From Bacteroidales bacterium (GTDB taxonomy: Bacteria; Bacteroidota; Bacteroidia; Bacteroidales; WCHB1-69): a stretch of DNA of 64,000 nucleotides. Location: the NCBI GenBank assembly GCA_017525505.1, contig JAFXSR010000012.1, positions 235,228 through 299,227 of the forward strand, read 5' to 3'. The translations under genes were made by a program, and so were the position numbers. A model generated the notes under the pieces. That model saw only the letters and a list, made by a program, of their open reading frames with translations. It was not told where the DNA came from and made no database searches. Below, piece after piece: positions 17,296-26,202 of the stretch; within the stretch, counting starts at the first letter, position 1, and every line of letters begins with the position of its first letter.

Positions 17296-18579
17296 TTATC
17301 TATTGATTACTTTGTCGTATATGCCTTTGAGCTTGCGGGCCACATTTTCCCATTTCAGGTTGTTGACCTCCTCTTTGCCTTTGCTGATAAAGAGTTTGGA
17401 CAGGGCAGGGTAGTGGAGCAGGCCGTAGATGGCGTCGGCGGTGGCGTCAATGTCCCAGAAATCGACTTTGATGGCGTATTGCAGCACTTCGGCCACACCC
17501 GACTGTTTGGAGATGACCACTGGCACGTTGGCGCGCATGGCTTCCAGTGGTGAGATGCCGAAAGGCTCTGAGATGGAAGGCATCACATATACATCGCTCA
17601 TGCCGAACATTCGGTCGATGTCGTCACCGCGCAAGAATCCGGTGAAATGGAAACGGTCGGCAATGCCCAACTCGGCCACACGCTCAATGATGCGCGGCAT
17701 CATGTCGCCGTCACCGGCCAGGACAAAGCGGACATCGGGGTCTTTCTCCAGTACTTTCCGTGCCGTCTCTACAAAATAGTCGGGTCCTTTCTGGAAAGTG
17801 ACACGCCCCAGGAAAGTGACAATCTTCTCTTTGACGTTTTTGTTGCGCTCAACGACTTTGTCGGTGGGAATGACCGCGTTGTGCAAGGTCACCACCTTGT
17901 CGGCGGGGATATGGTATTTGTCGATGACGATTTGTCGGGTAAGGTTGCTGACCGCGCAAACCATGTCGGCTTCGCTCATGCCGTATTGTTCAAGTCCATA
18001 TACCGCATTGTTGATGTTTTGCTCGCCGGAGCGGTCGTACTCGGTGGCGTGGATGTGCACCACCAAAGGTTTTCCGCTTACTTTTTTGGCGGCGATACCG
18101 GCTTTGTAGGTCAGCCAGTCGTGGGCATGTATAATGTCGAACTGCTCGTTGCGGGCAATTTCGGCGGCCACCTCCGCATAGCGGTCCACCTCCTGCATGA
18201 GGTTGCTGCCATAGCGGCCGGAGAACTCGTATCTGCGCTTGCCACCGTATGTGTCGCCTGAAAGCATGCCGCTGTCCAATTGGTTGATGACATTGTAGTA
18301 ATCGTCCAAACCGACGTAAGGAATCAGTCTTGAGTTGACTTGGATATACGTGGTGTCACCGCCTTGTTGGAAAAAAGCGGAGAAGCGGGGGTCCACCTCC
18401 ACGTCGCTGGCGTTGATGATCTTGATCAGACTCTGGTCCTCGTCGCCAGAGGCTTTGGGCATGACGAAAGCAACATCCACCCCGTTGACCGCCAGTCCCT
18501 TGGTTAGGCCGTAGCAGGCTGTGCCCAAACCACCGGCGATGTGCGGGGGAAACTCCCATCCAAACATTAAAACTTTCAT
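17296..18579 (-). CDS. Glycosyltransferase family 4, putative glycogen synthase
   Basis: This is a 427-residue GT-B enzyme. The N-terminus MKVLMFGWEFPPHIAGGLG has the KxGGLG-like donor loop of starch/glycogen-synthase-related enzymes. The C-terminal half has FLGRVTFQKGPDYFVETA and the E-x7-E motif region MPSISEPFGISPLEAMRA. The place between a glycogen debranching enzyme and a GH57 amylase supports an alpha-glucan-building role. It is shorter than classical GlgA (about 480), so I leave the symbol open. Confidence 0.8.
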   Translation of the reverse strand: MKVLMFGWEFPPHIAGGLGTACYGLTKGLAVNGVDVAFVMPKASGDEDQSLIKIINASDVEVDPRFSAFFQQGGDTTYIQVNSRLIPYVGLDDYYNVINQLDSGMLSGDTYGGKRRYEFSGRYGSNLMQEVDRYAEVAAEIARNEQFDIIHAHDWLTYKAGIAAKKVSGKPLVVHIHATEYDRSGEQNINNAVYGLEQYGMSEADMVCAVSNLTRQIVIDKYHIPADKVVTLHNAVIPTDKVVERNKNVKEKIVTFLGRVTFQKGPDYFVETARKVLEKDPDVRFVLAGDGDMMPRIIERVAELGIADRFHFTGFLRGDDIDRMFGMSDVYVMPSISEPFGISPLEAMRANVPVVISKQSGVAEVLQYAIKVDFWDIDATADAIYGLLHYPALSKLFISKGKEEVNNLKWENVARKLKGIYDKVINR

Positions 18580-18633
18580 CAGTATCTTTTTTTTATTTTT
18601 GTAATCGAATTGAATGTTGCAGTTGGACTGCTT

Positions 18634-20580
18634 TTATTTTTTGGCTGTATCGATTTTCCATTTCAGATACAGCAGGGCGGCTACGCTCCATGCTTGGGAG
18701 AAACAGCCGTTGGGTTTGTATGGCGGGTCTCCGTCGGTGATTTCGCAAATTGTAGAGATGCCGTAATCTTTCATGCAATTGTCGAAGTTGTAGAAAATCT
18801 TTTCCAAGACAGAAACGGCATTCTGGCCGTAAACACTGAGCATACCGTCGCAGAAGGGGGCCAGCAGCCAAGGCCAGCAGCAGCCCTGATGGTAGGCGGC
18901 GTCGCGCTCGGCTTGGTTGCCCTGATAGTGGCCCTTGTAGTCGGGGTCGTTGGGCGACAGCGTTCGGATGCCCTTCTCTGTCAGCAGCTCCTCGCAGGTC
19001 TTCTTGAGGACTAACTGCTTGATTTTCTCGCTGATAGGTGCATAAGGCAGGGACACTGCGATCATCATGTTCGGGCGCACCTGGAAGTTCTTGTAGTCGC
19101 CGTTGACATAGTCGGCAAGGTAGCCGATCTCCTTTGACCAGAAAGTGGCCTTGAAGGTGTCGGGGAAAGTCTTGGCCAGTGGCTCCCATGCTTCCACGAA
19201 GGCATGGTCTTTGGCCAGTCGCGCCATCTCGAGGCTGAATTGGATGGCGTTGTACCATAAGGCGTTGATTTCCACTGCACAGCCGGTACGCGGGGTGACG
19301 GGCACACCGTTCACCACGGCATCCATCCAGGTGAGGGCTACATGCTCATTGCCGGCATAAATCAGACCGTTGTCTAGCATCCTGATATTGTAGAGGGAAC
19401 CATTTTTGTATGCGTTCAGGATGGACTGCATCACGGAACCATACTCTTTCCAGATTTTCTTTTCGGTATGTGTGTATGATGCATATTGCTGCAGGGCGCG
19501 GAAGAACCACAGGGGGGCATCCACGGAGTTGTAGGCGGCCTGGTCACCACTGCCAATGTTCGGAAACAGACCGTCTTTCATCTCCGACAGCATGTCGTCG
19601 ATAATGGTCTTGCATACTTCTGGTTTGTTGACCACCGACAACGTCAGTCCCGGCACCGCGATGAACGTGTCGCGACCCCAGCGGCCGAACCAGGGATAGC
19701 CGGCAATGACCTGTGTTTTGCCGTTGCGCTCGATGATGAATTGCTCGGCGGCGTTCTTCAGGCAGTTCAGATAGCTGTTGCGGCTGCGGTGTCCATCCAA
19801 GGTGCTGTTGAAAATATTGGCAATTTCTTTAGGGTCAATCGGGCTGGTGCCGATGGTGAAATATAGCTCCTTGCTCTTGACCGGCACGTTGATGCGACCG
19901 AGTTTCAGCAGGTCCTCGTGGCCATCGTAGCCCCGCTTAATTTCTTCATCGTATTCGATGTTGTAGAACCAGTCGGGTGCGTGCTGGTAATCGATGGTTT
20001 CGGAACTTTGCATGTAGATAGGGGTGTATCTGTCGTAAAGACAATATTTTACACCATTCTGAACTTCTTCGTAGCCAGTGTTGGCCTGATCGTTTTTATG
20101 TGTCAGCTTATGAATCTGACGGAAAGCCAGCAAAGGCTGGAACTGGAAGGAAGCGGATTCGAAATCATCGAGGATGGTGTATTTGATGATCAGTCGCTCC
20201 TCAGTGTCGGAGAACAGGATTTCCTTGGTGAAATTGAAATGGCCGACCCGGAAATGATAAACGGGTATGATGTCGGCGTTGAATTTCTGCAGATATTTGT
20301 TGCCTTTGGGATCGAAGATGCCTCCCTTGTACTGGTGCATGCCGAGATGGAACTCCATGTCGTCGATAATGATGCTTTCGTTCAATGTGGACACCAGCAC
20401 ATGGCGTTCGCCATCGACATTTTCCTGCGGCAATATGAATAATCCGTGGTATTTCCGGGTATTGAGACCGAGCAGGGTGGTGGAGGCGAATGCTCCGGTG
20501 CGGCTGCAGCGGACAATTTCCTTTTTCTTCGAGAAGGGGATATTGACTAATTCGGTTTTGTCAAATTCTATATAGCTCAT
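18634..20580 (-). CDS. Amylo-alpha-1,6-glucosidase / glycogen debranching enzyme (GH133)
   Basis: The 648-residue cytoplasmic enzyme has an N-terminal beta-rich domain (about 1-270; SRTGAFASTTLLGLNTRKYH) and an (alpha/alpha)6 catalytic domain with YPWFGRWGRDTFIAVPGL and YNSVDAPLWFFRALQQY, typical of glycogen debranching enzymes. It removes alpha-1,6 branch stubs. As first gene of the operon it has its own promoter, with the GT4 gene 54 bases downstream. Confidence 0.9.
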   Translation of the reverse strand: MSYIEFDKTELVNIPFSKKKEIVRCSRTGAFASTTLLGLNTRKYHGLFILPQENVDGERHVLVSTLNESIIIDDMEFHLGMHQYKGGIFDPKGNKYLQKFNADIIPVYHFRVGHFNFTKEILFSDTEERLIIKYTILDDFESASFQFQPLLAFRQIHKLTHKNDQANTGYEEVQNGVKYCLYDRYTPIYMQSSETIDYQHAPDWFYNIEYDEEIKRGYDGHEDLLKLGRINVPVKSKELYFTIGTSPIDPKEIANIFNSTLDGHRSRNSYLNCLKNAAEQFIIERNGKTQVIAGYPWFGRWGRDTFIAVPGLTLSVVNKPEVCKTIIDDMLSEMKDGLFPNIGSGDQAAYNSVDAPLWFFRALQQYASYTHTEKKIWKEYGSVMQSILNAYKNGSLYNIRMLDNGLIYAGNEHVALTWMDAVVNGVPVTPRTGCAVEINALWYNAIQFSLEMARLAKDHAFVEAWEPLAKTFPDTFKATFWSKEIGYLADYVNGDYKNFQVRPNMMIAVSLPYAPISEKIKQLVLKKTCEELLTEKGIRTLSPNDPDYKGHYQGNQAERDAAYHQGCCWPWLLAPFCDGMLSVYGQNAVSVLEKIFYNFDNCMKDYGISTICEITDGDPPYKPNGCFSQAWSVAALLYLKWKIDTAKK

Positions 20581-20597
20581 TTTAGAATAAATTTTTG

Positions 20598-20605
20598 CAA
20601 AGCTA
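20598..20605 (-). promoter_or_regulatory. Promoter -7 element of the glycogen operon
   Basis: On the minus strand TAGCTTTG fits TAnnTTTG, 17 bases upstream of the debranching enzyme ATG. A TTG lies 22 bases further upstream (20628-20630), slightly longer spacing than usual. Confidence 0.55.
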
Positions 20606-20715
20606 CAAAAAAAAATCCAGCTTTGAACAATAGTTGATTTTTTGTTGAAAAATATTTTATAGAAGGTGTTGAAATAAAAAAATGATATTAGTGTATTGTG
20701 TATTGAAAATTTTTG

Positions 20716-20723
20716 TATTTTTG
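20716..20723 (+). promoter_or_regulatory. Promoter -7 element of rplS
   Basis: TATTTTTG fits TAnnTTTG, with a TTG 17 bases upstream (20696-20698). It lies 45 bases before the rplS start. Confidence 0.5.
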
Positions 20724-20768
20724 CAACCCCGAAATAAGAGGAGAAAATTAAAAATAAATAAGATAGAG

Positions 20769-21122
20769 ATGAAACAAGATTTGATTCAGTATGTTGAAGA
20801 TAATTTCGTGACTACCAAGGAGTTCCCGAAATTCAAAGCTGGCGATACCATCACTGTTTCTTATAGAATCGTGGAAGGATCGAAGGAACGTATCCAGCAA
20901 TTCCAGGGTGTTGTTTTGCAAATTGCAGGCACCGGCGCAACCAAAACTTTCACCATCAGAAAAATTTCAGGCGGTGTTGGCGTAGAAAGAATTTTCCCCT
21001 TCGCTACTCCTCTGATTTCCGACATCGTGGTGAACAAACATGGTGTAGTTCGCAGATCCCGTATCTTCTACCTGCGTAACCTTACAGGTAAGAAGGCACG
21101 TATCAAAGAAAAACGAGGTTAA
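20769..21122 (+). CDS. rplS: 50S ribosomal protein L19
   Basis: L19 lies at the 30S-50S interface. The 117-residue protein begins MKQDLIQYVEDN, with FKAGDTITVSYRIVEGSKER, the characteristic RIQQFQGVVL and the C-terminal GVVRRSRIFYLRNLTGKKAR. The frame is open further upstream from 20682, but that stretch overlaps the promoter and is not L19-like, so I chose the ATG at 20769. A strong terminator follows. Confidence 0.96.
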   Translation: MKQDLIQYVEDNFVTTKEFPKFKAGDTITVSYRIVEGSKERIQQFQGVVLQIAGTGATKTFTIRKISGGVGVERIFPFATPLISDIVVNKHGVVRRSRIFYLRNLTGKKARIKEKRG

Positions 21123-21156
21123 TCCCCCTAACCTTTTTTATTGTGTTTTCATAATG

Positions 21157-21190
21157 AAAAAAAACGCTTTCTTGCAAAGCGTTTTTTTTG
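21157..21190 (+). terminator. Rho-independent terminator of rplS
   Basis: AAAACGCTTT (from 21161) and AAAGCGTTTT (to 21185) form a stem with a short CTTGC-type loop and a T tract; the leading A run would also let it work on the minus strand. Confidence 0.9.
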
Positions 21191-21239
21191 TTTGTGAGGA
21201 AACAAAATAAAAATGTCAAGATGTAGAGCGAGGCATTTT

Positions 21240-21312
21240 TCGTCTTAACGAATGCACGAAGTGCATGACTAAACGCCTAAACGCCTAAACGATTAAACAA
21301 ATTAACAAATCA
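21240..21312 (+). repeat. Tandem-word intergenic repeat (CTAAACGC words with ATGCACGAAGTGCAT palindrome)
   Basis: The palindrome ATGCACGAAGTGCAT (21252-21266) is followed by CTAAACGCCTAAACGCCTAA-type words and then by AAACAAATTAACAAATCAAC. The palindrome recurs on the other strand near 32150. The element fills the gap between the rplS terminator and the dehydrogenase start. Confidence 0.7.
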
Positions 21313-21319
21313 ACAAAAT

Positions 21320-22249
21320 ATGAAAATTACCGCTGTTGAACCTATTGGAATAACCCCGGCCTTGGCGGAACAACTGGCCGCCGATTTCGCCCGCCGTGGA
21401 CATGAATTTGTTTGTTTCCCCGACCGGAACGAAAAACCGGAAGTGTTGGCCGAACGCATGGCCGATGCGGATATCGTCATCATCTCCAATATCAAGTTGG
21501 GAGCTGATGTGCTGAGTCGTTGTCCCAAATTGAAAATGCTGGCCGTGGCTTTTACTGGCCTTGACCATATTGACATGGCTTATTGCCAAGCTCATAATAT
21601 TGTGGTGAAAAATGCCGCCGGTTATGCCACAGTGGCGGTTGCAGAACTCGCCATTGGACTGATGATTGACGTATACCGCCATATTACCGCTTTGGATGCG
21701 GATACCCGTAATTGTTTGAACCGAAGGAATTTCCTTGGTCGTGAAATTTCTGGCAAGACCGTCGGCGTTGTGGGGACAGGGGCCATTGGCCGTAAAACCG
21801 CTGAACTGCTGCAGTGCTTCGGCTGTAAGATATTGGCGTGGAGCCGCACCCGCTACACCGAACTGGAAAACGATAATTTCCGCTATGTGGAATTGGACCA
21901 GCTGATGCGTGAGTCGGATATCATCTCATTGCATGTGCCCCTGACTGCTGAAACGCATCATCTGATTTCCGCCGAGAAGTTGGCCTTGTGCAAATCTTCA
22001 GCGGTGCTGATCAACACAGCCCGTGGTAATGTGGTGGATATGAATGCCTTGGCTGTGGCATTGAAAGAAGGTTGTCTGGCAGGTGCCGGCATCGATGTGT
22101 TTGAGCAGGAACCTCCGCTTCCGCAAGGCCATCCATTGTTTGATACGCCCAATTGTGTGCTGGTGCCCCATGTGGGTTACGCCACCCGCGAGGCCTTCGA
22201 CATCCGCATTGGCATCGTAATGGATAAAATCAATGATTTCCTGAAATAG
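21320..22249 (+). CDS. D-isomer-specific 2-hydroxyacid dehydrogenase
   Basis: This 309-residue NAD-dependent enzyme interconverts a 2-hydroxyacid and 2-oxoacid. The Rossmann motif GTGAIG is at 152-157. The catalytic Arg/Glu/His are R235 (NTARGN), E264 (VFEQEPP) and H284 (VPHVGY). The substrate cannot be deduced; the size fits hydroxypyruvate/glycerate, lactate or phosphoglycerate-type members, without the ACT domain of many SerA. It is monocistronic and convergent with the lipoprotein gene at 22343. Confidence 0.85.
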   Translation: MKITAVEPIGITPALAEQLAADFARRGHEFVCFPDRNEKPEVLAERMADADIVIISNIKLGADVLSRCPKLKMLAVAFTGLDHIDMAYCQAHNIVVKNAAGYATVAVAELAIGLMIDVYRHITALDADTRNCLNRRNFLGREISGKTVGVVGTGAIGRKTAELLQCFGCKILAWSRTRYTELENDNFRYVELDQLMRESDIISLHVPLTAETHHLISAEKLALCKSSAVLINTARGNVVDMNALAVALKEGCLAGAGIDVFEQEPPLPQGHPLFDTPNCVLVPHVGYATREAFDIRIGIVMDKINDFLK

Positions 22250-22332
22250 CAGCTGAGGAAGAACTGCAATTCGTAGCCTAATCCTATGTCTTTTACCCAT
22301 GTGGGGATTACGACTCCACCGCTAATTTCATT

Positions 22333-22364
22333 GGCACATTAACTAATTTGCTAATTTGCTAATT
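22333..22364 (-). repeat. Tandem-word repeat TTAGCAAA covering a stop codon
   Basis: On the minus strand AATTAGCAAATTAGCAAATT continues into AGTTAATG. It includes the last codons (SKLAN) and the stop of the lipoprotein gene. The same word recurs at 34711-34732 and 36845-36860. Confidence 0.7.
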
Positions 22365-23806
22365 CTCACCACTCCCATTTCCCCTTCAATCTTATACTGA
22401 TTGAAAAATGTGGGGTTGAAATCCAATGTCAGACTGTCGGTCTCCAAAAACGGCTTGTAATCAATGCTTTGGTATTCCAAATGTCGATTGGGAAGAGTCT
22501 CAAAAGTCCATTTTTTCTCGGCTTCCGCATCCGCAAAATGATATTGGATATTGCTGCGGTCAAACTTGATGGTGTTCATGCCGGGCGCGGATATTTCAAA
22601 ATGGACGTTGAAGTCATTGCTGTATAGCGTAAAATTGCCGTTCTCATCGGTATAGGTGTTCATGCCGATCCAGTTTTTGGTCCAGCCACGGACAACGGCA
22701 TCTTTTATACTTTGTCCACTTTTGCTTTCAACCACTCTTCCTTTGAGGATGATGTTGTTGTACCCCAGCATATTATAGTAGTTGGACGGAACTTGATAGT
22801 TGTCGGTGGGAATGGTTTTGTCCTTCAGTGTCGGGAGTTCAAGAACCGCGGGTTTGTCCTCGTTGTTTTGATTGACCAGACCGGTGAATTGTGCTTCGAA
22901 ATTCACCCCGTCAGGGCATTCGTGATACTCCCACCAGCCATAGCCTGCCGCATGATACTGTCGGGCAAGAGTGTAGCTTTGGAGGAGAAACTGCCGCTGG
23001 TATTCGTAACTTACGCTGTCGTTGTCGGCAGGAAGGGCAGTCTCACCGACCATCCATGGACGGTCTATGCAATTGTTGCTGTACCAGCGCATCTCGCTGG
23101 GTACACGTAAGGGGTGATAGGTGTGAACTTCCACAAAATCCACGGGAAGAATGGTGGGATCCCACTCGAAAACCTCGATAGGTTCGGCAAAACCGATGGT
23201 GAAAAGCTGATGCGGTGCGTAGTTGTCCATCATCTCGCGCCAGCGGCAAACAATTTGGTAAGCCTCCATTTTGTCACGCAGTTCAGCTTCATCGAAATAC
23301 AGAGGTTCGTTGAAGAAGTCGTAGGCCCAAAGATTGCTTTTGTCCGCCAGATGCTGTAGCAAGCCTTCGGTGTAGCGGATGAGGTTGTCTTCCAAAGGTC
23401 TTTTAATCAGCAGCATCACCTTCAGTTGGTATAGTTCCGCTGTGTCTGTCATTTGACCGATGGCATGATAGAGGGCTCCGAAATCCTTTTCTTCAGGAAT
23501 AATATCCAGACAGATTCTCACGCAGTTAAAGCCCATGTCGGCAATGTGTTGAAAGTCGTGGGCAAGGCTTGGGCTTTGGTAGTAATAGGCGGGGATTATG
23601 CGAAGTGTGCCGTTTGTGGTGGCCACGATGGGCTTGTAGTTGAGCGTGAGCGGAAACCAGGTCTTTCCATCCAGCATGAACTGCCTGTCTTGCACATAGA
23701 CAAAACCTGGGCTTCGGGTGCTGCGCGGGGAGCGGTCAATCCCGGCATGTTTACAACCGCAAAGCAAGGCGCAGAGCAGGAGGACAAAAAGGCTTAGTTT
23801 TCGCAT
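22343..23806 (-). CDS. GH5-like lipoprotein with C-terminal carboxypeptidase-regulatory-like domain
   Basis: The 487-residue protein has a lipobox at LLCGC (lipidated C18), so it is an envelope lipoprotein. Residues of about 35-330 look like a TIM-barrel glycosidase of the GH5/GH2-C type: MGFNCVRICLDIIPEE, acid/base E167 in YDFFNEP, nucleophile candidate E255 in WMVGETALP. From about 355 a beta-sandwich repeat follows (ILKGRVVESKSGQSIKDAVV) like carboxypeptidase regulatory domains. The substrate is unknown. The start overlaps the end of ispH by 13 bases, so it belongs to ftsY-ispH-lipoprotein. Confidence 0.7.
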   Translation of the reverse strand: MRKLSLFVLLLCALLCGCKHAGIDRSPRSTRSPGFVYVQDRQFMLDGKTWFPLTLNYKPIVATTNGTLRIIPAYYYQSPSLAHDFQHIADMGFNCVRICLDIIPEEKDFGALYHAIGQMTDTAELYQLKVMLLIKRPLEDNLIRYTEGLLQHLADKSNLWAYDFFNEPLYFDEAELRDKMEAYQIVCRWREMMDNYAPHQLFTIGFAEPIEVFEWDPTILPVDFVEVHTYHPLRVPSEMRWYSNNCIDRPWMVGETALPADNDSVSYEYQRQFLLQSYTLARQYHAAGYGWWEYHECPDGVNFEAQFTGLVNQNNEDKPAVLELPTLKDKTIPTDNYQVPSNYYNMLGYNNIILKGRVVESKSGQSIKDAVVRGWTKNWIGMNTYTDENGNFTLYSNDFNVHFEISAPGMNTIKFDRSNIQYHFADAEAEKKWTFETLPNRHLEYQSIDYKPFLETDSLTLDFNPTFFNQYKIEGEMGVVRISKLAN

Positions 23807-24675
23807 GGAAGCATGGCGTTGATAATGACTTGTTTAATTTGCTCCATCAGCCACATGGGAGTTGAGGTGGCCCCGCAAATGCCAATGCTTTCGTTTGGAA
23901 GAAAGTGATACTGTTGGAGTTGCTCGATGCGGGAGATGAAGACAGAACGGGGGTTGGCTTGTTTGCAGATGTCAAACAGGTAGAGTCCGTTAGAGCTTTT
24001 CTCACCGGAGACAAACAGGATGATGTCGTGCTGACTGGCAAATTCGCGTATGTGCTTGGAGCGGTTGGCTACCAGACGGCAGATGGTGTCGTGGTATTCG
24101 AACAGGTTCTCGTTGTGCAAATCTGCATACCGTTGCCGGATGGTGTCAATCAGCTGGTAATAGTCCTCTATGCCTTGGGTGGTTTGGGAGTAAAGCGAAG
24201 CCGGTTTGGTATAGTCAATGCTGTCAAGGTCTTCGGCTGAGGAGATGACGATGCCGTTGCGTTGGGTCTGTCCCAGCAGTCCCGTGACCTCGGCATGGCC
24301 TTTTTTGCCGAATATCAGTATCTGGCGTTCGTCACCGGAATTCTCGTATTTTTTCTTTATATTTTGCTGAAGATGAAGCACTACGGGGCAGGTGGCATCA
24401 ATCAGGGTGATATTGTTTTTCTTTGCCAGCTGATAAGTTTCGGGAGGTTCTCCGTGAGCGCGTATCAACACGGTGGTGTCGTGGAGTTGGGCGAATTGCT
24501 CACTCGATACCACCTCTAAGCCTTTGTCTGCCAGTCGGCGGACTTCCTCGTTGTTGTGGACAATGTCGCCAAGGCAGTACAGGTGGCGGTGTTGTGAAAG
24601 ATACTCTTCTGCGGTGCGGATGGCGTTGATGACTCCGAAGCAGAAGCCGGAATCTTTGTCAATGGTGATATTCAT
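23794..24675 (-). CDS. ispH: 4-hydroxy-3-methylbut-2-enyl diphosphate reductase
   Basis: IspH is the last enzyme of the MEP isoprenoid pathway, a 4Fe-4S (3Fe-4S) protein. The 293 residues have the three cluster cysteines C12 (SGFCFGV), C96 (DATCPVV) and C199 (TICRLVANR), with H40, H74 and H127 of the substrate site in place and the C-terminal GICGATSTP. It starts 6 bases after the ftsY stop, an uncommon pairing. Confidence 0.95.
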   Translation of the reverse strand: MNITIDKDSGFCFGVINAIRTAEEYLSQHRHLYCLGDIVHNNEEVRRLADKGLEVVSSEQFAQLHDTTVLIRAHGEPPETYQLAKKNNITLIDATCPVVLHLQQNIKKKYENSGDERQILIFGKKGHAEVTGLLGQTQRNGIVISSAEDLDSIDYTKPASLYSQTTQGIEDYYQLIDTIRQRYADLHNENLFEYHDTICRLVANRSKHIREFASQHDIILFVSGEKSSNGLYLFDICKQANPRSVFISRIEQLQQYHFLPNESIGICGATSTPMWLMEQIKQVIINAMLPCEN

Positions 24676-24681
24676 GCGAAA

Positions 24682-25641
24682 TTAGTCTTGGTCGGGGAAG
24701 AGAGAATCGACAAATTCGAGGCGGTTGAAGACCTGCAGTTGTTCGATTTTCTCGCCTACACCGATGTATTTCACTGGTATCTGGAACTGGTCGGAGATGC
24801 CGATGACTACGCCTCCTTTGGCAGTTCCGTCCAGTTTTGTGATTGCCAATGCGTTGACTTCTGTGGCGGCGGTAAACTGGCGGGCTTGCTCGATGGCATT
24901 CTGGCCTGTGGAGCCGTCCAGTACCAGCAACACCTCGTGGGGTGCGTCGGGCACAAGCTTTTGGATGACATTTTTGATTTTGGTCAACTCGTGCATCAGG
25001 TTGATTTTGTTGTGCAGACGGCCGGCGGTATCGATGAGCACCACATCGGAACCTTTGGACAGGGCCGAGGCGACAGTGTCGTAGGCGACAGCCGCGGGGT
25101 CGGCACCCATTTTCTGGGTCACAATGGGCACATTGGCTCGCTGGGCCCACACTTCCAGTTGCTCGATGGCGGCGGCGCGGAAGGTGTCGGCGGCTCCTAA
25201 CATCACGGAGTAGCCTTTTTTCTTGAACTGGTATGCTAGTTTGCCGATGGTAGTGGTTTTGCCCACTCCGTTGACACCTACCACCAGGACAATGTAGGGC
25301 TTTTTGTCGGCCGGAAGGGTGAAGTCTTGCCTGCCTTCCATGTCGTTTTCAAGTAATAGTGCGGCAATCTCTTCGCGCAGTATGGTGTTCAGCTGGCTGG
25401 TGCCGATATATTTGTCTTTTGAGACGCGTTTCTCAATGCGGTCGATAATTTTCAAGGTCGTTTCCACACCCACATCAGAGGTTACCAGAATCTCTTCCAA
25501 ATTGTCGAGCACGTCGTCATCCACTTTGGATTTGCCGACCACCGTTTTCGCTAACTTCGCGAAGAAGCTCTCTTTGGACTTCTCAAGTCCTTTGTTTAAT
25601 TCTTCTTTCTTCTCTTTGGAAAAAAATGAAAAAAAGCCCAT
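24682..25641 (-). CDS. ftsY: Signal recognition particle receptor FtsY
   Basis: FtsY is the SRP receptor GTPase that docks translating ribosomes to the Sec translocon. The 319 residues have a short N-terminal region, then the NG domain: P-loop GVNGVGKTTTIGKLA, DTFRAAAIEQLEVWA, DTAGRLHNK and TKLDGTAKGG. Its own promoter lies directly upstream, after the terminator of the rpmG-DUF4295 unit. Confidence 0.96.
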   Translation of the reverse strand: MGFFSFFSKEKKEELNKGLEKSKESFFAKLAKTVVGKSKVDDDVLDNLEEILVTSDVGVETTLKIIDRIEKRVSKDKYIGTSQLNTILREEIAALLLENDMEGRQDFTLPADKKPYIVLVVGVNGVGKTTTIGKLAYQFKKKGYSVMLGAADTFRAAAIEQLEVWAQRANVPIVTQKMGADPAAVAYDTVASALSKGSDVVLIDTAGRLHNKINLMHELTKIKNVIQKLVPDAPHEVLLVLDGSTGQNAIEQARQFTAATEVNALAITKLDGTAKGGVVIGISDQFQIPVKYIGVGEKIEQLQVFNRLEFVDSLFPDQD

Positions 25642-25655
25642 AACGTAAATTTTTG

Positions 25656-25663
25656 CAAAGTTA
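25656..25663 (-). promoter_or_regulatory. Promoter -7 element of ftsY-ispH
   Basis: On the minus strand TAACTTTG fits TAnnTTTG, 14 bases from the ftsY ATG. No TTG at 19-21 bases. Confidence 0.45.
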
Positions 25664-25689
25664 CGTAAAATTCCTGAATTATGTACGTT

Positions 25690-25730
25690 TAAAAAACAAA
25701 AGGCCAGAAGAGGGGATCTTCCAGCCTTTT
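25690..25730 (-). terminator. Terminator of the rpmG-DUF4295 operon
   Basis: AAAAGGC (25698-25704) pairs with GCCTTTT (25724-25730), with an inner GAAGA/TCTTC stem. On the minus strand it is followed by a T-rich run. Confidence 0.75.
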
Positions 25731-25748
25731 AACCATGAAAACAAAATA

Positions 25749-25904
25749 TTACTTTTTAGCCAAAAAGTCTTTTACGTTAGCGGATTCCACTACAGCTTCC
25801 TTGAAAGTGTAGGCTCCGGTCTTGGGAGAGCGTTCCATTTTTACCACGCGGGTGTATGCTACGCCACCTTCTCTTTTCAATGTTGCAACAACCTTCTTTG
25901 CCAT
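25749..25904 (-). CDS. DUF4295 family small basic protein
   Basis: A 51-residue protein, MAKKVVATLKREGGVAYTRV... ending ESANVKDFLAKK, a Bacteroidetes-specific family (DUF4295) nearly always found next to rpmG. Size, charge and company suggest a ribosome-associated role, but this is not established to my knowledge. It starts 16 bases after the rpmG stop. Confidence 0.85.
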   Translation of the reverse strand: MAKKVVATLKREGGVAYTRVVKMERSPKTGAYTFKEAVVESANVKDFLAKK

Positions 25905-25920
25905 TTTCTATAGATTTTTA

Positions 25921-26109
25921 TTATTTAACTTCCTTGTGAACAGTAACACGTTTCAGATAGGGATTGTATTTCTTCAGTTCCAATCTCTCGGTCGTGTTCT
26001 TTCTGTTTTTAGTGGTGATGTATCTTGACATACCCGGAACGCCACTGGCTTTCTGTTCGGTGCACTCTAAGATGACCTGTTGTCTTGCTTCTTTATTCTT
26101 CTTTGCCAT
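25921..26109 (-). CDS. rpmG: 50S ribosomal protein L33
   Basis: A 62-residue basic protein, [20 protein letters not shown] ... [20 protein letters not shown] ... [15 protein letters not shown], which is L33. The zinc-ribbon cysteines of some L33 are absent except C16, so it is the zinc-free form. rpmB (L28), which often precedes rpmG, is not upstream here. Confidence 0.95.
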   Translation of the reverse strand: MAKKNKEARQQVILECTEQKASGVPGMSRYITTKNRKNTTERLELKKYNPYLKRVTVHKEVK

Positions 26110-26153
26110 AACACTAAATTTTTTCTATTTTGTTCTCTCTGAATTTGAGTTTG

Positions 26154-26161
26154 CAAAAATA
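26154..26161 (-). promoter_or_regulatory. Promoter -7 element of rpmG
   Basis: Minus-strand TATTTTTG preceded by the run GTATTGAAAAAAATTG, an upstream sequence nearly identical to those at 36825 and 44696. Confidence 0.6.
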
Positions 26162-26202
26162 CAATTTTTTTCAATACAAAATGTGTTTTGATGAAAATAT
26201 TT

